Positions 8,398 to 16,992 of a stretch of 64,000 nt of DNA are shown here, piece after piece. The notes beneath the pieces are model-generated. The model had not been told where the DNA came from and did no database searches. It worked only from the letters and a program-made list of their open reading frames with translations. Position numbers and translations under genes: made by a program. This stretch comes from an uncultured Clostridium sp. Lineage in GTDB: Bacteria; Bacillota; Clostridia; Clostridiales; Clostridiaceae. Location: positions 764,661 through 828,660 of the forward strand of contig NZ_CAJURG010000001.1 in NCBI RefSeq assembly GCF_910588715.1. Direction: 5' to 3'. Every line of letters begins with the position of its first letter. Position 1 is the first letter of the stretch.

Positions 8398-8850
8398 TTA
8401 TTGAACTGCTATATTATTTTCTTTTTCATCTATCTTAGAATTATAAAAAATTCCTAATACAACTATTATAGCACCTAAAAGCTTTTTTAAAGAAAACTCT
8501 CCTATAATAATTGTATCTATAATAATTGCACATATCATTTGTCCTGAAAACATTAATAATGTACTGTATACTACAGGTATCTTTGGAATTACTATATTAG
8601 ATATGTATACTACTATAACTCCCATTATTCCACCTAAGAAAATATATAATGGCATTTTACTTAAATCTATAATTGAGGGAGCCGATGCACTTCCCATTCC
8701 AATTAAAATAAATACTCCTCCTATAAGCCCACCTATATAATGAATTATTGTACTTTGAATCAATCCTATTTTCTTTCCAAGTGCTGAGCTAACTATCATT
8801 GATAAAGTAGTTAATACTCCACCTAATATAGCTAATAAAATCATTAACAT
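8398..8850 (-). CDS. YdcZ/DUF606-type DMT-family transporter, second of pair
   Basis: 150 residues with five hydrophobic segments. The repeated pattern GxLTTLSMIVSSALGKKIG...HYIGGLIGGVFIL..LGGIMGVIVVYISN is typical of the DUF606 (YdcZ) half-size transporters of the drug/metabolite superfamily. Such proteins have half the usual ten spans and commonly occur as tandem pairs likely to act as heterodimers. This one starts 16 bp after its partner ends. It carries a short charged tail, DEKENNIAVQ. The transported compound is unknown. Confidence 0.85.
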   Translation of the reverse strand: MLMILLAILGGVLTTLSMIVSSALGKKIGLIQSTIIHYIGGLIGGVFILIGMGSASAPSIIDLSKMPLYIFLGGIMGVIVVYISNIVIPKIPVVYSTLLMFSGQMICAIIIDTIIIGEFSLKKLLGAIIVVLGIFYNSKIDEKENNIAVQ

Positions 8851-8866
8851 TTTAAAGATTCCCCCT

Positions 8867-9289
8867 TTATCCTATCGTCATAATAACTAATCCAACTAAA
8901 ACTATAAAAAGTCCAACTAACTTTTTAGGATTAAATTCATATTTAGTCAACCCAAATAATCCAAAATGATCTACTAAAGATGAAAATACTAATTGTCCAA
9001 ATACAGCTAATGCTGTTGTTAATGCAACACCTATACTACCTATTGTAATCACATTAACTAATGTAAGCATAACTCCAAAAATTCCACCTAAAAACAAATA
9101 AAATGGTATAGCTTCCTTTATTATTATCTTTTCTTTCTTAATCATAGCAATTATAAGTATAGCAATAAGTCCTACTGCATGAATAATCACTAAAGAATAT
9201 GTACTGCCAACATAGCCTTCTAATCCACTATTAAAGGATATCATAATTGAAATAAGTGCACCTATTAATAATGCTAAAATATTATACAT
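8867..9289 (-). CDS. YdcZ/DUF606-type DMT-family transporter, first of pair
   Basis: 140 residues with five membrane segments. The start MYNILALLIGALISIMISFNSGLEGYVGS and the block YLFLGGIFGVMLTLVNVITIGSIGVALTTALAVFGQL match the YdcZ half-transporter pattern. It is the promoter-proximal gene of a two-gene operon, with a GAGGAGGAA ribosome site before the ATG at 9289. A palindrome, AAATAGGACA-TT-TGTCCTATTT, lies about 60 bp upstream and is a candidate operator. The substrate cannot be inferred. Confidence 0.85.
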   Translation of the reverse strand: MYNILALLIGALISIMISFNSGLEGYVGSTYSLVIIHAVGLIAILIIAMIKKEKIIIKEAIPFYLFLGGIFGVMLTLVNVITIGSIGVALTTALAVFGQLVFSSLVDHFGLFGLTKYEFNPKKLVGLFIVLVGLVIMTIG

Positions 9290-9345
9290 TTTAAATTCCT
9301 CCTCTTAAGTTTCTAGAAACATATTATCAAATAGATACAAAAATA

Positions 9346-9367
9346 AAATAGGACATTTGTCCTATTT
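9346..9367. promoter_or_regulatory. Candidate repressor operator upstream of YdcZ pair
   Basis: Perfect 10-bp arms AAATAGGACA and TGTCCTATTT flank a 2-bp centre. The site is in the 285-bp divergent region between the YdcZ pair and the MFS exporter. It lacks the U-run expected of a terminator in either direction, so a dimeric regulator site is more plausible. The regulator is unknown. Confidence 0.5.
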
Positions 9368-9574
9368 ATACGAAATATAATAATAAAAAAAATTTTTTAT
9401 AAATTAACTTTCTAATCTATAACAGATAAATATTTATTTTTAAAAATAAAATTTAGATATAAATTTTAAATATAGCTTTAATATTATTTTTATAATTGAA
9501 GTCATATTTTATTTAGTATAATATACTATTACTTTTGGAAAAATAATTATAAATATAATTTTTGAGGTGATTTT

Positions 9575-10987
9575 ATGAATCAATCATCAACTAAAGATAA
9601 ACATTATAATATTTTTATTATTTCAGGGGTATTTCTTTTAGGAGCTTTCATTTGTTTTTTAAATAGTACATTTATGAATGTAGCTTTGTCTGATATAATG
9701 AAAGACTTAAATATAAGTGTATCTACAGTTCAATGGCTAAGTACAGGCTATATGCTTGCAACTGGTATTATTATTCCATTTACTGCTTTTCTTATAGATA
9801 AATTTAAAAACAGGACTCTTTTTTTTGTTTCTATTGGCTTATTTACAATTGGAACAATAATTGGTTCCTTTGCAACTAGTTTTCCAATGCTTTTAACAGC
9901 AAGACTTATTCAAGGTCTAGCTAGTGGAATGATAGTTCCTCTAATGCAAACAGTTTTTATGATTATTTTCCCAATAGAAAAAAGAGGTTTTGCTATGGGA
10001 ATAGTCGGTATAGTTCTTGCTTTTGCTCCAGCTATAGGTCCTACCTTATCTGGTTGGATAATAAGTATGTACCCTTGGAGGCATTTATTTTATGTAACTC
10101 TTCCTTTTGCAATTTTAGATTTAATATTAGGATTCTTTTTATTAAAAAATGTAACTGAAAATAAACCTGTAAACTTTGATATTATTTCCTTTATTGGTTC
10201 TACTATTGGATTTGGTGGATTGCTTTTTGGATTTAGTAATGCTGGAAATTATAGTTGGACTAACATAAAGGTATATTTACCATTAATTATAGGTATAATT
10301 TTTCTTATGATTTTTGTTTGGAGACAACTAACTATGGAAACTCCTATGCTTAATTTATCTGTTTTTAAAAGCAAAGTTTTCACATTTTCTACTATAATTG
10401 CAATGATAGCTTATGCAGGATTAATATCATCTGAATTAATCCTTCCTATGTATCTTGAAGATGTTAGAGGTTCTTCAGCTTTTGATACTGGATTAATCTT
10501 AATGCCTGGTGCAATTGTAATGGGAGTTATGAATCCTATTACAGGAAAACTTTTTGATAAATTTGGAGCTAGATACCTTGCATTAACTGGTTTAACAATA
10601 TTAACTTTAGGTACATTTGGACTTTCATTTTTATCAATTTCAACACCAATAGTTTATGTAGTTTCTATATATGCTGTGAGAATGCTTGGAATATCAATGA
10701 TCCTTATGCCATTATCAACCTCTGCATTAAATTCTTTACATAAAAACTTGTATGCTCATGGTAATGCTGCTAATAATACTTTAAGACAAATAGCAGGTTC
10801 TATTGGTACTTCTTTAATTGTAACATTAATGAGTAAATCTACTCTTTCATCTGGATATACAGATCCAATTAAAGCTAAAATATATGGTATGAATGTTTCA
10901 TTCATTTGTACAGCTTCATTAACATTAATAGGACTTATAATAGCTTTCTTTATAATAAAAAAGAAAGAAGTTATAGTTAAAGACTAA
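9575..10987 (+). CDS. MFS transporter, DHA2 (EmrB/QacA-like) 14-TM family
   Basis: 470 residues with about 14 hydrophobic segments. DHA2 features are visible: NSTFMNVALSDIMKDLNIS..QWLSTGYMLATGIIIPFTAFLIDKF after the first span, and the motif C-like GIVGIVLAFAPAIGPTLSGWI near residues 146-166. These exporters couple proton entry to drug or metabolite efflux across the membrane. The ribosome site is GAGGTGATTTT before ATG 9575, and an intrinsic terminator follows directly. It is transcribed divergently from the YdcZ pair and may share its control region. No regulator gene is adjacent. Confidence 0.9.
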   Translation: MNQSSTKDKHYNIFIISGVFLLGAFICFLNSTFMNVALSDIMKDLNISVSTVQWLSTGYMLATGIIIPFTAFLIDKFKNRTLFFVSIGLFTIGTIIGSFATSFPMLLTARLIQGLASGMIVPLMQTVFMIIFPIEKRGFAMGIVGIVLAFAPAIGPTLSGWIISMYPWRHLFYVTLPFAILDLILGFFLLKNVTENKPVNFDIISFIGSTIGFGGLLFGFSNAGNYSWTNIKVYLPLIIGIIFLMIFVWRQLTMETPMLNLSVFKSKVFTFSTIIAMIAYAGLISSELILPMYLEDVRGSSAFDTGLILMPGAIVMGVMNPITGKLFDKFGARYLALTGLTILTLGTFGLSFLSISTPIVYVVSIYAVRMLGISMILMPLSTSALNSLHKNLYAHGNAANNTLRQIAGSIGTSLIVTLMSKSTLSSGYTDPIKAKIYGMNVSFICTASLTLIGLIIAFFIIKKKEVIVKD

Positions 10988-11018
10988 AAAAAATACGGTT
11001 TTATAAACCGTATTTTTT
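10988..11018 (+). terminator. Intrinsic terminator of MFS gene
   Basis: A 14-bp stem AAAAAATACGGTTT with a 3-nt loop directly follows the stop codon and ends in a T-run. It could also serve the convergent TM2 gene. Confidence 0.8.
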
Positions 11019-11119
11019 AATTAATAATATAAAATCTTTTCTTTAAATCTATCCTTAAGTATAAATAATATTTAACTTTATAAAATCTTTAAAAATAAAA
11101 TATTTAATTTTTAAAATTT

Positions 11120-11533
11120 TTACTCTAATGTATTTCCCTTAGAATCTCTCATCTTTCCAGAAAATATAAATACAGCTTCTATTAATGCCCATATTTCAAC
11201 AATAGCCCATGTTTTTCCACCTGTAAAATAACCTAATATCCATAACATTAATTGTAATACCCCAATTTTAAAATATCCTAGATAAAATCTATGTATACCC
11301 ATACCCCCTAAGAAAAGTGCCATCAATCCTGCTAGTAGTTTACTTTTTATATTTAAGTTAACAATATTATTATTTAAATTTGCTCCACAAAATTCACATA
11401 ATTCAATGTTACAATTCTTTACCCTTGACCCACATTTATAGCAATAATTTTTTCCTATTCCTTTCCTTGTACCACAGCTTGTACATTTTATATCTTCATT
11501 AGTTATAAGTTGTCCGCACTCTCTACAATACAT
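11120..11533 (-). CDS. Zinc-ribbon / TM2 domain membrane protein
   Basis: 137 residues from the ATG at 11533, preceded by AGAAAGGGG; a longer in-frame extension upstream lacks such a site. The N-terminus has two CxxC pairs resembling zinc ribbons (CREC..CTSC and CYKC..CEFC). Residues about 68-125 are a TM2 domain, KSKLLAGLMALFLGGMGIHRFYLG..QLMLWIL, two spans linked by a short polar turn. TM2 proteins of this architecture are widespread in Firmicutes and have no settled function. It lies between the MFS exporter and VanY with no tight operon link. Confidence 0.88.
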   Translation of the reverse strand: MYCRECGQLITNEDIKCTSCGTRKGIGKNYCYKCGSRVKNCNIELCEFCGANLNNNIVNLNIKSKLLAGLMALFLGGMGIHRFYLGYFKIGVLQLMLWILGYFTGGKTWAIVEIWALIEAVFIFSGKMRDSKGNTLE

Positions 11534-11639
11534 GATATTCCCCTTTCTTAAATTATGGTTATTAAATTTATATGCTAAATTTTTATACCATAAAATTAAA
11601 AATTTCACTTAATAATATAAAAATTATATTTACCTTAAA

Positions 11640-12656
11640 TTAATATTCACCATAATATTCTTCTAACGTAATTCCCTTTTCATAAAGCTCAGTTGCAAGC
11701 TCTACCCCTAAATATCTAATATGCCATGGTTCATATTTATATTCAGTTATATCCTCTTTCCCTTCTAAATATCTTATAATAAAACCATATTTATGTGCAT
11801 TTTCTTTCACCCATATTCCTTCTTTACTTTGACCAAACTTCACATAAAGTCTTGAACCATATTCAGCTAAAGTTATATCCATAGCTAAACCTAATTGATG
11901 CTCACTAGCCCCTGGTGGCGCTGAATATCCACTATATGGATTATATATACTTTTTTGAGTACTATATGATCTATATCCAGATGTAGCATAAAGGTATAAT
12001 CCCTCTTCTTCAGCAGCATTAAATAAATTCTCCAATGCCCTAGCTGCTTTTTCTCTCATATATAAGCTACTTTTACTATTCATTGCCCTAACATTTGGTA
12101 AAACTAAATCTTTTGGTTTATAACTAGATGGTAAAGTTCTCTTTTGATTTACACAAACAGTTAAACTATTTTCATCAAAAATCCCTTCTCCTATTATCTT
12201 ATCTTGAGGCTCTTTTAATCTTATTTCTTCTTTTAAAACTCTAGAAACTTCTTTCCCATCTTCATAAGTTACTGTATAAATTTTTTTATTTTCTCCTTTA
12301 GCTCCTTCTGAAATAACTCTTTGTTCACCTACAGCTACTTTATAATCCTTTACTATTTTTTCATTAAAATCAATTTCTTCAATTACTTCTTCCTCATTTT
12401 TACTGACCCTATTAATTACTATATTTTGATTATTTTTAAGTTTAGAATCTATACTATAATTTATTTTATCCTCTTCATTTAAAGTTATATTTAACTCATC
12501 AATTACATCCTTTATACTGCTAGATTTGCTTTTATGTTCTATAATATTTCCATCAACTTGTACTATTATGTTTTTAGATCTATTAGCTATTAATAAATAC
12601 ATAAAAATACTTATAAAAACTGCTAATATAATATTTGTTATTAATCTTTTTTTCAT
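11640..12656 (-). CDS. VanY-type D-alanyl-D-alanine carboxypeptidase with DUF348 and G5 domains
   Basis: 338 residues. One N-terminal membrane anchor (about 7-24), then a DUF348 repeat (VQVDGNIIEHKSKSSSIKDVIDEL), then a G5 domain (about 90-150), then the catalytic M15B domain. Zinc and substrate motifs are seen as SGYRSYSTQ, SEHQLGLAMDI (His and Asp ligands) and EPWHIRYLG (His ligand and catalytic Glu). It would trim the terminal D-Ala from peptidoglycan stem peptides outside the membrane. The stretch between SGYRSY and SEHQ looks about ten residues shorter than in typical VanY proteins. The DUF348-G5 prefix is usual in resuscitation-type proteins and is less common on VanY. Confidence 0.9.
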   Translation of the reverse strand: MKKRLITNIILAVFISIFMYLLIANRSKNIIVQVDGNIIEHKSKSSSIKDVIDELNITLNEEDKINYSIDSKLKNNQNIVINRVSKNEEEVIEEIDFNEKIVKDYKVAVGEQRVISEGAKGENKKIYTVTYEDGKEVSRVLKEEIRLKEPQDKIIGEGIFDENSLTVCVNQKRTLPSSYKPKDLVLPNVRAMNSKSSLYMREKAARALENLFNAAEEEGLYLYATSGYRSYSTQKSIYNPYSGYSAPPGASEHQLGLAMDITLAEYGSRLYVKFGQSKEGIWVKENAHKYGFIIRYLEGKEDITEYKYEPWHIRYLGVELATELYEKGITLEEYYGEY

Positions 12657-12843
12657 TCTTACCTCATCTAATATACATTACTACATTTCTCCAAATTTAC
12701 TTGTTTATTATAATACATTTTATACAAATTTATAATGTTTTTTCAAAAAAATATTATTTTTTCTTCTATGAATTAGAATATTTGTAATAAAAAATTTTTT
12801 GTCTTATAATTACTAAATAATAACTTTTAAAAGGAGGTAACTT

Positions 12844-13680
12844 ATGCCAAGTTTAATTTTAGAAGGGGGAACCTTTAGATCGATTTTTAGTGCAGGAGTA
12901 TTAGATGCATTACTTGATAATGATATAACTTTTCCTTATTGCATAGGTGTTTCCGCTGGAATAACTAATGGGGTATCATATATATCAAAACAAAAAGGAC
13001 GTAATTTAGAAGTTTTAACTAAATATAGAAATGATAAAAGATATTTAGGTTATGGAAACTATATTAAATGTAAAAGTCTATTTGGATTAGATTTTGTTTT
13101 TGATGAAATACCTAATAAATTAGTACCCTTTGATATGGAAACTTATAAAAAATATACAGGTAAATTCTTAATTGGAGTTACTAATGCCAAAACAGGTAAA
13201 ACTGAATATTTAGATGGAAAAGGACTTGATAATAAAGCTACATTTCTTAGAGCAACTTGTGCACTTCCAATATTTTTTCCTGTTATAAAAATAGACAATA
13301 ATGAATATTATGATGGTGGTCTTTGTGATCCAATTCCAATAAGAAAATCTATTTCTGATGGAAATAAAAAACACTTAATAGTTCTTACCCAACCTAAAGG
13401 TTACAAAAAAGAATTAAGTAAAAAAAATATTATTGTATCTAAATTATTAAATCGTAAATATCCTAATTTAAAAACACCTCTTTTAACTAGACATCAATCC
13501 TATAATGAAACAGTAAAGCTTTGTGAAGAACTTGAAAATCAAGGAAAAGCAATAATTTTAAGACCAGAATATAAACTAGAGAGCTTTGAAAAAGATATTG
13601 ATAAACTACAAACAAATTATAATCATGGATATAATTTAGCCACTAAACATATAAACGAAATTAAATCACTATTTAAATAA
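12844..13680 (+). CDS. Patatin-like phospholipase (YjjU-like)
   Basis: 278 residues with an AAAGGAGGTAA ribosome site. The patatin dyad is complete: the nucleophile in GVSAGITNG (GxSxG, Ser about residue 38) and the aspartate in YYDGGLCDPIP. The oxyanion loop near the start reads LEGGTFRSIFSAGV, a variant of GGGxRG. No signal peptide is visible, so it should be a cytoplasmic or membrane-associated lipid acyl hydrolase of the YjjU branch. The physiological lipid is not known. It is monocistronic, followed by a long hairpin shared with the convergent gene. Confidence 0.88.
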   Translation: MPSLILEGGTFRSIFSAGVLDALLDNDITFPYCIGVSAGITNGVSYISKQKGRNLEVLTKYRNDKRYLGYGNYIKCKSLFGLDFVFDEIPNKLVPFDMETYKKYTGKFLIGVTNAKTGKTEYLDGKGLDNKATFLRATCALPIFFPVIKIDNNEYYDGGLCDPIPIRKSISDGNKKHLIVLTQPKGYKKELSKKNIIVSKLLNRKYPNLKTPLLTRHQSYNETVKLCEELENQGKAIILRPEYKLESFEKDIDKLQTNYNHGYNLATKHINEIKSLFK

Positions 13681-13753
13681 ATTATATATTTAAAAATAGT
13701 TTAATAAAAAAACTCTCTTATATAATCTACAACTAAAATTTATATAAAAAAGT

Positions 13754-13798
13754 AAGCTATATAATATTGAATAAAATTTTTTCAATATTATATAGCTT
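13754..13798. terminator. Long hairpin, member of recurring AAGCTATATAATATTGA family
   Basis: A 17-bp perfect stem (AAGCTATATAATATTGA) with an 11-nt loop lies between convergent genes. Nearly the same stem recurs at about 14494, 30244 and 47164, with a looser relative at 51627. Confidence 0.75.
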
Positions 13799-13808
13799 CT
13801 TAAGCAAT

Positions 13809-14372
13809 TTAAATTCCATATAATCCACTAACTGAATCTTTAAATAATGGAATATGTGGAGGATAAAAAGTAAACATCACAGTACAAATTATTATTGCAA
13901 TTATTATTAAAATTCCTATTATAAATTTCGTATTTGTTATTTTAATATTTTTATACAAATGTAATGCTAAGCTTTGTCCTAATATTAATGCTAAAAGCAA
14001 TGATATTATATCTAATATAAATAATGAAATTCCTAACCCACCTGTATAAGTATAATAAAATGCACTTATAATAACTGGAATGCTTAATGCTGAAATAGAT
14101 GCACAAAAAATCCATTTCTTTAAATCTATATTTACTTTTTTCTTGAGTATGTAATAACTAATAATCCACCAAATAATAATTGGAATAGTTGCTAATTTAA
14201 AATGCTCTTCTATACTTTCATTTACTGGCATTATAGCTCCAATAATTTTTATTTTCCCGCTTATCTCATATAAAAAATGAATTGGTACGGCAATTATAAA
14301 TAAAATTGGTATAGAAAATATAATATTCCTTTTTATTTTACTATAATCACTTATAAATAAATTCTTAAGCAT
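13809..14372 (-). CDS. Multi-span membrane protein, DUF6512-like
   Basis: 187 residues with about six membrane segments. The segment HFLYEISGKIKIIGAIMPVNESIEEHFKLATIPIIIWWI near residues 32-70 resembles the signature region of the DUF6512 family (HxLYExsG...PVNEStwEHlK). No enzymatic motif is visible and the family function is unknown. It is a single gene flanked on both sides by members of the AAGCTATATAATATTGA hairpin family. The ATG at 14372 follows AGAGGAG. Confidence 0.65.
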   Translation of the reverse strand: MLKNLFISDYSKIKRNIIFSIPILFIIAVPIHFLYEISGKIKIIGAIMPVNESIEEHFKLATIPIIIWWIISYYILKKKVNIDLKKWIFCASISALSIPVIISAFYYTYTGGLGISLFILDIISLLLALILGQSLALHLYKNIKITNTKFIIGILIIIAIIICTVMFTFYPPHIPLFKDSVSGLYGI

Positions 14373-14493
14373 GATATACTCCTCTAAAAATCTTTATATA
14401 TTATAATATATAATTCTCTATTATTTGTTAAAAAAATTTAAATAAACTTAAAATTTATAGTTATTATAGTTAGAGTATAATTTTCTATAAAAA

Positions 14494-14537
14494 AGCTATA
14501 TAATATTGAAGATTGTTAACTCAATAATTATATAGCT
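14494..14537 (-). terminator. Long hairpin, family member (one bulge)
   Basis: AGCTATATAATATTGA pairs with TCAATAATTATATAGCT (one bulged base). It lies downstream of the 81-residue zinc-ribbon gene and is flanked by TTATTATATATAAT, as at 30286 and 47213. Confidence 0.65.
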
Positions 14538-14609
14538 CAATTTTATTATATATAATCTTTATTAATATGCTACATGAAAAATTATTTTTTACAGCTTAAT
14601 TATATATTA

Positions 14610-14855
14610 TTATAATATTTTTCTTATTTTATCAATATTATATTCTTTAATAAGTTTTTGTTTATCTTCTGAATAAACTATTACACTAACTTTTCCTTCT
14701 CTATATTTTAAATATCTTGCTTTATCTTTACTTCCAATTATATTTACAGATTTTCCACGTTTTAACTCCTTAATATTATTTGAATTACAATACTCACATA
14801 CATTTTCAGAAGTAAATATACGTTGACAATCTAAACAATAATTTAATTTTCTCAT
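14610..14855 (-). CDS. Small zinc-ribbon protein
   Basis: 81 residues. Two cysteine pairs, CLDC (about residues 7-10) and CEYC (about 20-23), make a compact zinc ribbon. A basic linker (KELKRGKSVNIIGSKDKARYLKY) and a short beta-rich tail follow. I do not recognise a named family. Similar small ribbon proteins often act as nucleic-acid or protein adaptors (inference only). The ATG at 14855 has GGGAGAG upstream. Confidence 0.65.
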   Translation of the reverse strand: MRKLNYCLDCQRIFTSENVCEYCNSNNIKELKRGKSVNIIGSKDKARYLKYREGKVSVIVYSEDKQKLIKEYNIDKIRKIL

Positions 14856-14949
14856 AACTCTCCCTTTTCTTCTATCATAAAAATCAATTTACACTAAAAT
14901 TTATATGTACAACCTTTAATTTATATAACTACTAATTTAACTCATAAAA

Positions 14950-14979
14950 AAATTAGAGCTATATAAATAGCTCTAATTT
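14950..14979 (-). terminator. Intrinsic terminator of maltose ABC operon
   Basis: A 13-bp stem, AAATTAGAGCTAT and its complement, with a 4-nt loop lies just after the ATPase gene. Confidence 0.8.
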
Positions 14980-14990
14980 AAAAATTAATA

Positions 14991-16073
14991 TTAATTTATT
15001 CTTAATTCAGTTTCTGCATCAAAGAAATGTAACGCATTTAAATCAAATCCAAACTTATGCTTTTCTCCAGTTTCATATGAATGATATCCTGGAACTGTAA
15101 TAACAAGTTCTTTTCCACTATTTAATTTAACATATAAAGTCTTTTCTTTACCTAAAACTTCTATTACATCAATTTTACATTCAAATGCAGCCTGTTCAGG
15201 TTCTCCAACAAATCTTTCTGAACGAATTCCTAAATAAACATCTTTACCATTATAACTAGCTAATGCTTTTAAATCCGTTTCTGATGGAACTACTGATATT
15301 AAACCATCTTCAGATACAAATTTCTTTCCATCCATTTTACCTTTAATCATGTTTATTGTAGGTGATCCAATGAATTTAGCAACAAACATGTTTTGTGGCT
15401 TTTCATAGAATTCAATTGGTTTACCAACTTGTTGAATTTTACCATCATTCATAAGAACAATCTTAGTTGCCATTGTCATAGCTTCTACTTGGTCATGTGT
15501 TACATAAATAGATGTAGTTCCAAGAGCTTTATGAATTCTAACTAATTCAACTCTCATATGCTCTCTTAACTTAGCATCTAAGTTAGAAAGAGGTTCATCC
15601 ATTAAGAAAACACTTGGCTTTCTAACTATAGCTCTTCCTAATGCAACTCTTTGTCTTTGTCCCCCAGATATATCTGATGGTTTAGAATATAAATACTTTT
15701 CTATTTGAAGTAATTTAGCTGCTTCAGTAACACGTTCATTAATAACATTTTTTCTTTCTTTTCTCATTGATAATGAAAATGCCATGTTATCATAAACTGT
15801 CATGTGTGGATATAGAGCATAGCTTTGGAAAACCATAGCTATATCTCTATCCTTAGAAGCAAGTTTATTAACTCTCTTTTCACCAAATATTAAATCACCT
15901 TCAGTAATTGAGTTAAGACCTGCAATCATACGTAATAATGTAGTTTTACCACATCCAGATGGTCCTAAAATTACACAAAAGTCCTTATCTTCAATTTCTA
16001 AATTTATATGTCTTAAAGTAAAATCTTCTCTATTTTCGTATTTTTTCCCTATATTATTTAATGTTACCTTCAT
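14991..16073 (-). CDS. Sugar ABC transporter ATPase, MsmK/MalK (UgpC) type
   Basis: 360 residues. The nucleotide-binding domain shows Walker A GPSGCGKTT, signature SGGQRQ, Walker B VFLMDEP and the switch VTHD. After residue ~235 comes the regulatory TOBE/MalK C-terminal domain with VYLGIRSE. It is the last gene of the operon and powers the adjacent MalF/MalG-like permeases in the membrane. Firmicute MsmX/MsmK ATPases often serve several sugar transporters; here the gene is genetically coupled to one. A tight terminator follows. Confidence 0.93.
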   Translation of the reverse strand: MKVTLNNIGKKYENREDFTLRHINLEIEDKDFCVILGPSGCGKTTLLRMIAGLNSITEGDLIFGEKRVNKLASKDRDIAMVFQSYALYPHMTVYDNMAFSLSMRKERKNVINERVTEAAKLLQIEKYLYSKPSDISGGQRQRVALGRAIVRKPSVFLMDEPLSNLDAKLREHMRVELVRIHKALGTTSIYVTHDQVEAMTMATKIVLMNDGKIQQVGKPIEFYEKPQNMFVAKFIGSPTINMIKGKMDGKKFVSEDGLISVVPSETDLKALASYNGKDVYLGIRSERFVGEPEQAAFECKIDVIEVLGKEKTLYVKLNSGKELVITVPGYHSYETGEKHKFGFDLNALHFFDAETELRIN

Positions 16074-16090
16074 ATCTACTATCTCCTATT

Positions 16091-16987
16091 CTATCCTTTT
16101 GTAGCCCCGTTTGAAAGACCTGATACTAATTGTTTTTGTAATACAACGAATAATATTACTATCGGTATTGCAGTTAAAAGTGCTCCTGCTGTAAAGGCTG
16201 GTTGGTTAATTGTACGCTCATCTGTTATAAGAGTTTGTAAACCAGCAGCTAATGTATAATCAGCTGATGAATTTAATAATACCTTTGGTAATAAATAGTC
16301 ACCAAATGGTCCTATGAATGACCATAAACCTATTATTGCAAGCATTGGTCTTGCAATTGGCATAATTATAAGTCTGTATATCTTCATGCTAGAGCAACCA
16401 TCAATTTTAGCTGCATCATCTAGCTCTGTAGATATTGAATCTAAATATCCCTTTAATATGATAGTGTTACCTGCTATACCTCCACCTGCATATATAAGAA
16501 TAAGCATCATTTGTCTTGTAAAGCCTGGCATTATATCTGATGCAATAGAATACATTGTGAAGTATGCTGTAATTCCAACGAATGTTGGGATTGTTTGTAT
16601 AAGCATAACTGTCATAAGAGATGCTTTTTTCCCTTTAAATCTATATCTTGAATAAGCATATCCAGTAAATGAAACCATTAAAATTACTAATACTGCTGTA
16701 CTAATACTTACAAATAAAGTATTTGCCATCCATTTTAAATAAAGAGTATCTTCAAATAATGTTCTAAAGTGCTTTAATGAGAAAATAAATTCTCCACCAA
16801 TTATAAGTCTATTTGCTTGTGCTCCATTAAATGATGATATTATAATTTGTGATATTGGCACTACTATAATCACTGCCCATAATATTAAGAAAGCATATGA
16901 TATAGCTAGAGCTATTTTCCCTCCTACAGTAAGAGGTTGTTTATCAGAAAGATATAAATCATTCTTTTTCTTTTTAAATATACTCAT
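16091..16987 (-). CDS. Maltose-type ABC transporter permease, MalG-like
   Basis: 298 residues from the ATG at 16987, which has GGGGGTAAGA seven bases upstream; a TTG one codon earlier is less likely. Six membrane spans and the ATPase-coupling loop ELDDAAKIDGCSSMKIYRLIIMPIARP (EAA-loop variant) are visible. The C-terminus GLSNGATKG is typical of MalG. It forms the permease heterodimer with the upstream MalF-like protein, whose gene ends 5 bp before this start. Substrate is inferred from the binding protein as maltose or maltodextrin. Confidence 0.92.
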   Translation of the reverse strand: MSIFKKKKNDLYLSDKQPLTVGGKIALAISYAFLILWAVIIVVPISQIIISSFNGAQANRLIIGGEFIFSLKHFRTLFEDTLYLKWMANTLFVSISTAVLVILMVSFTGYAYSRYRFKGKKASLMTVMLIQTIPTFVGITAYFTMYSIASDIMPGFTRQMMLILIYAGGGIAGNTIILKGYLDSISTELDDAAKIDGCSSMKIYRLIIMPIARPMLAIIGLWSFIGPFGDYLLPKVLLNSSADYTLAAGLQTLITDERTINQPAFTAGALLTAIPIVILFVVLQKQLVSGLSNGATKG

Positions 16988-16992
16988 CAATC

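Noticed and set aside
13754..13798. CRISPR-like repeats
   Set aside because: The repeated hairpins are kilobases apart, without regular spacers or cas genes.
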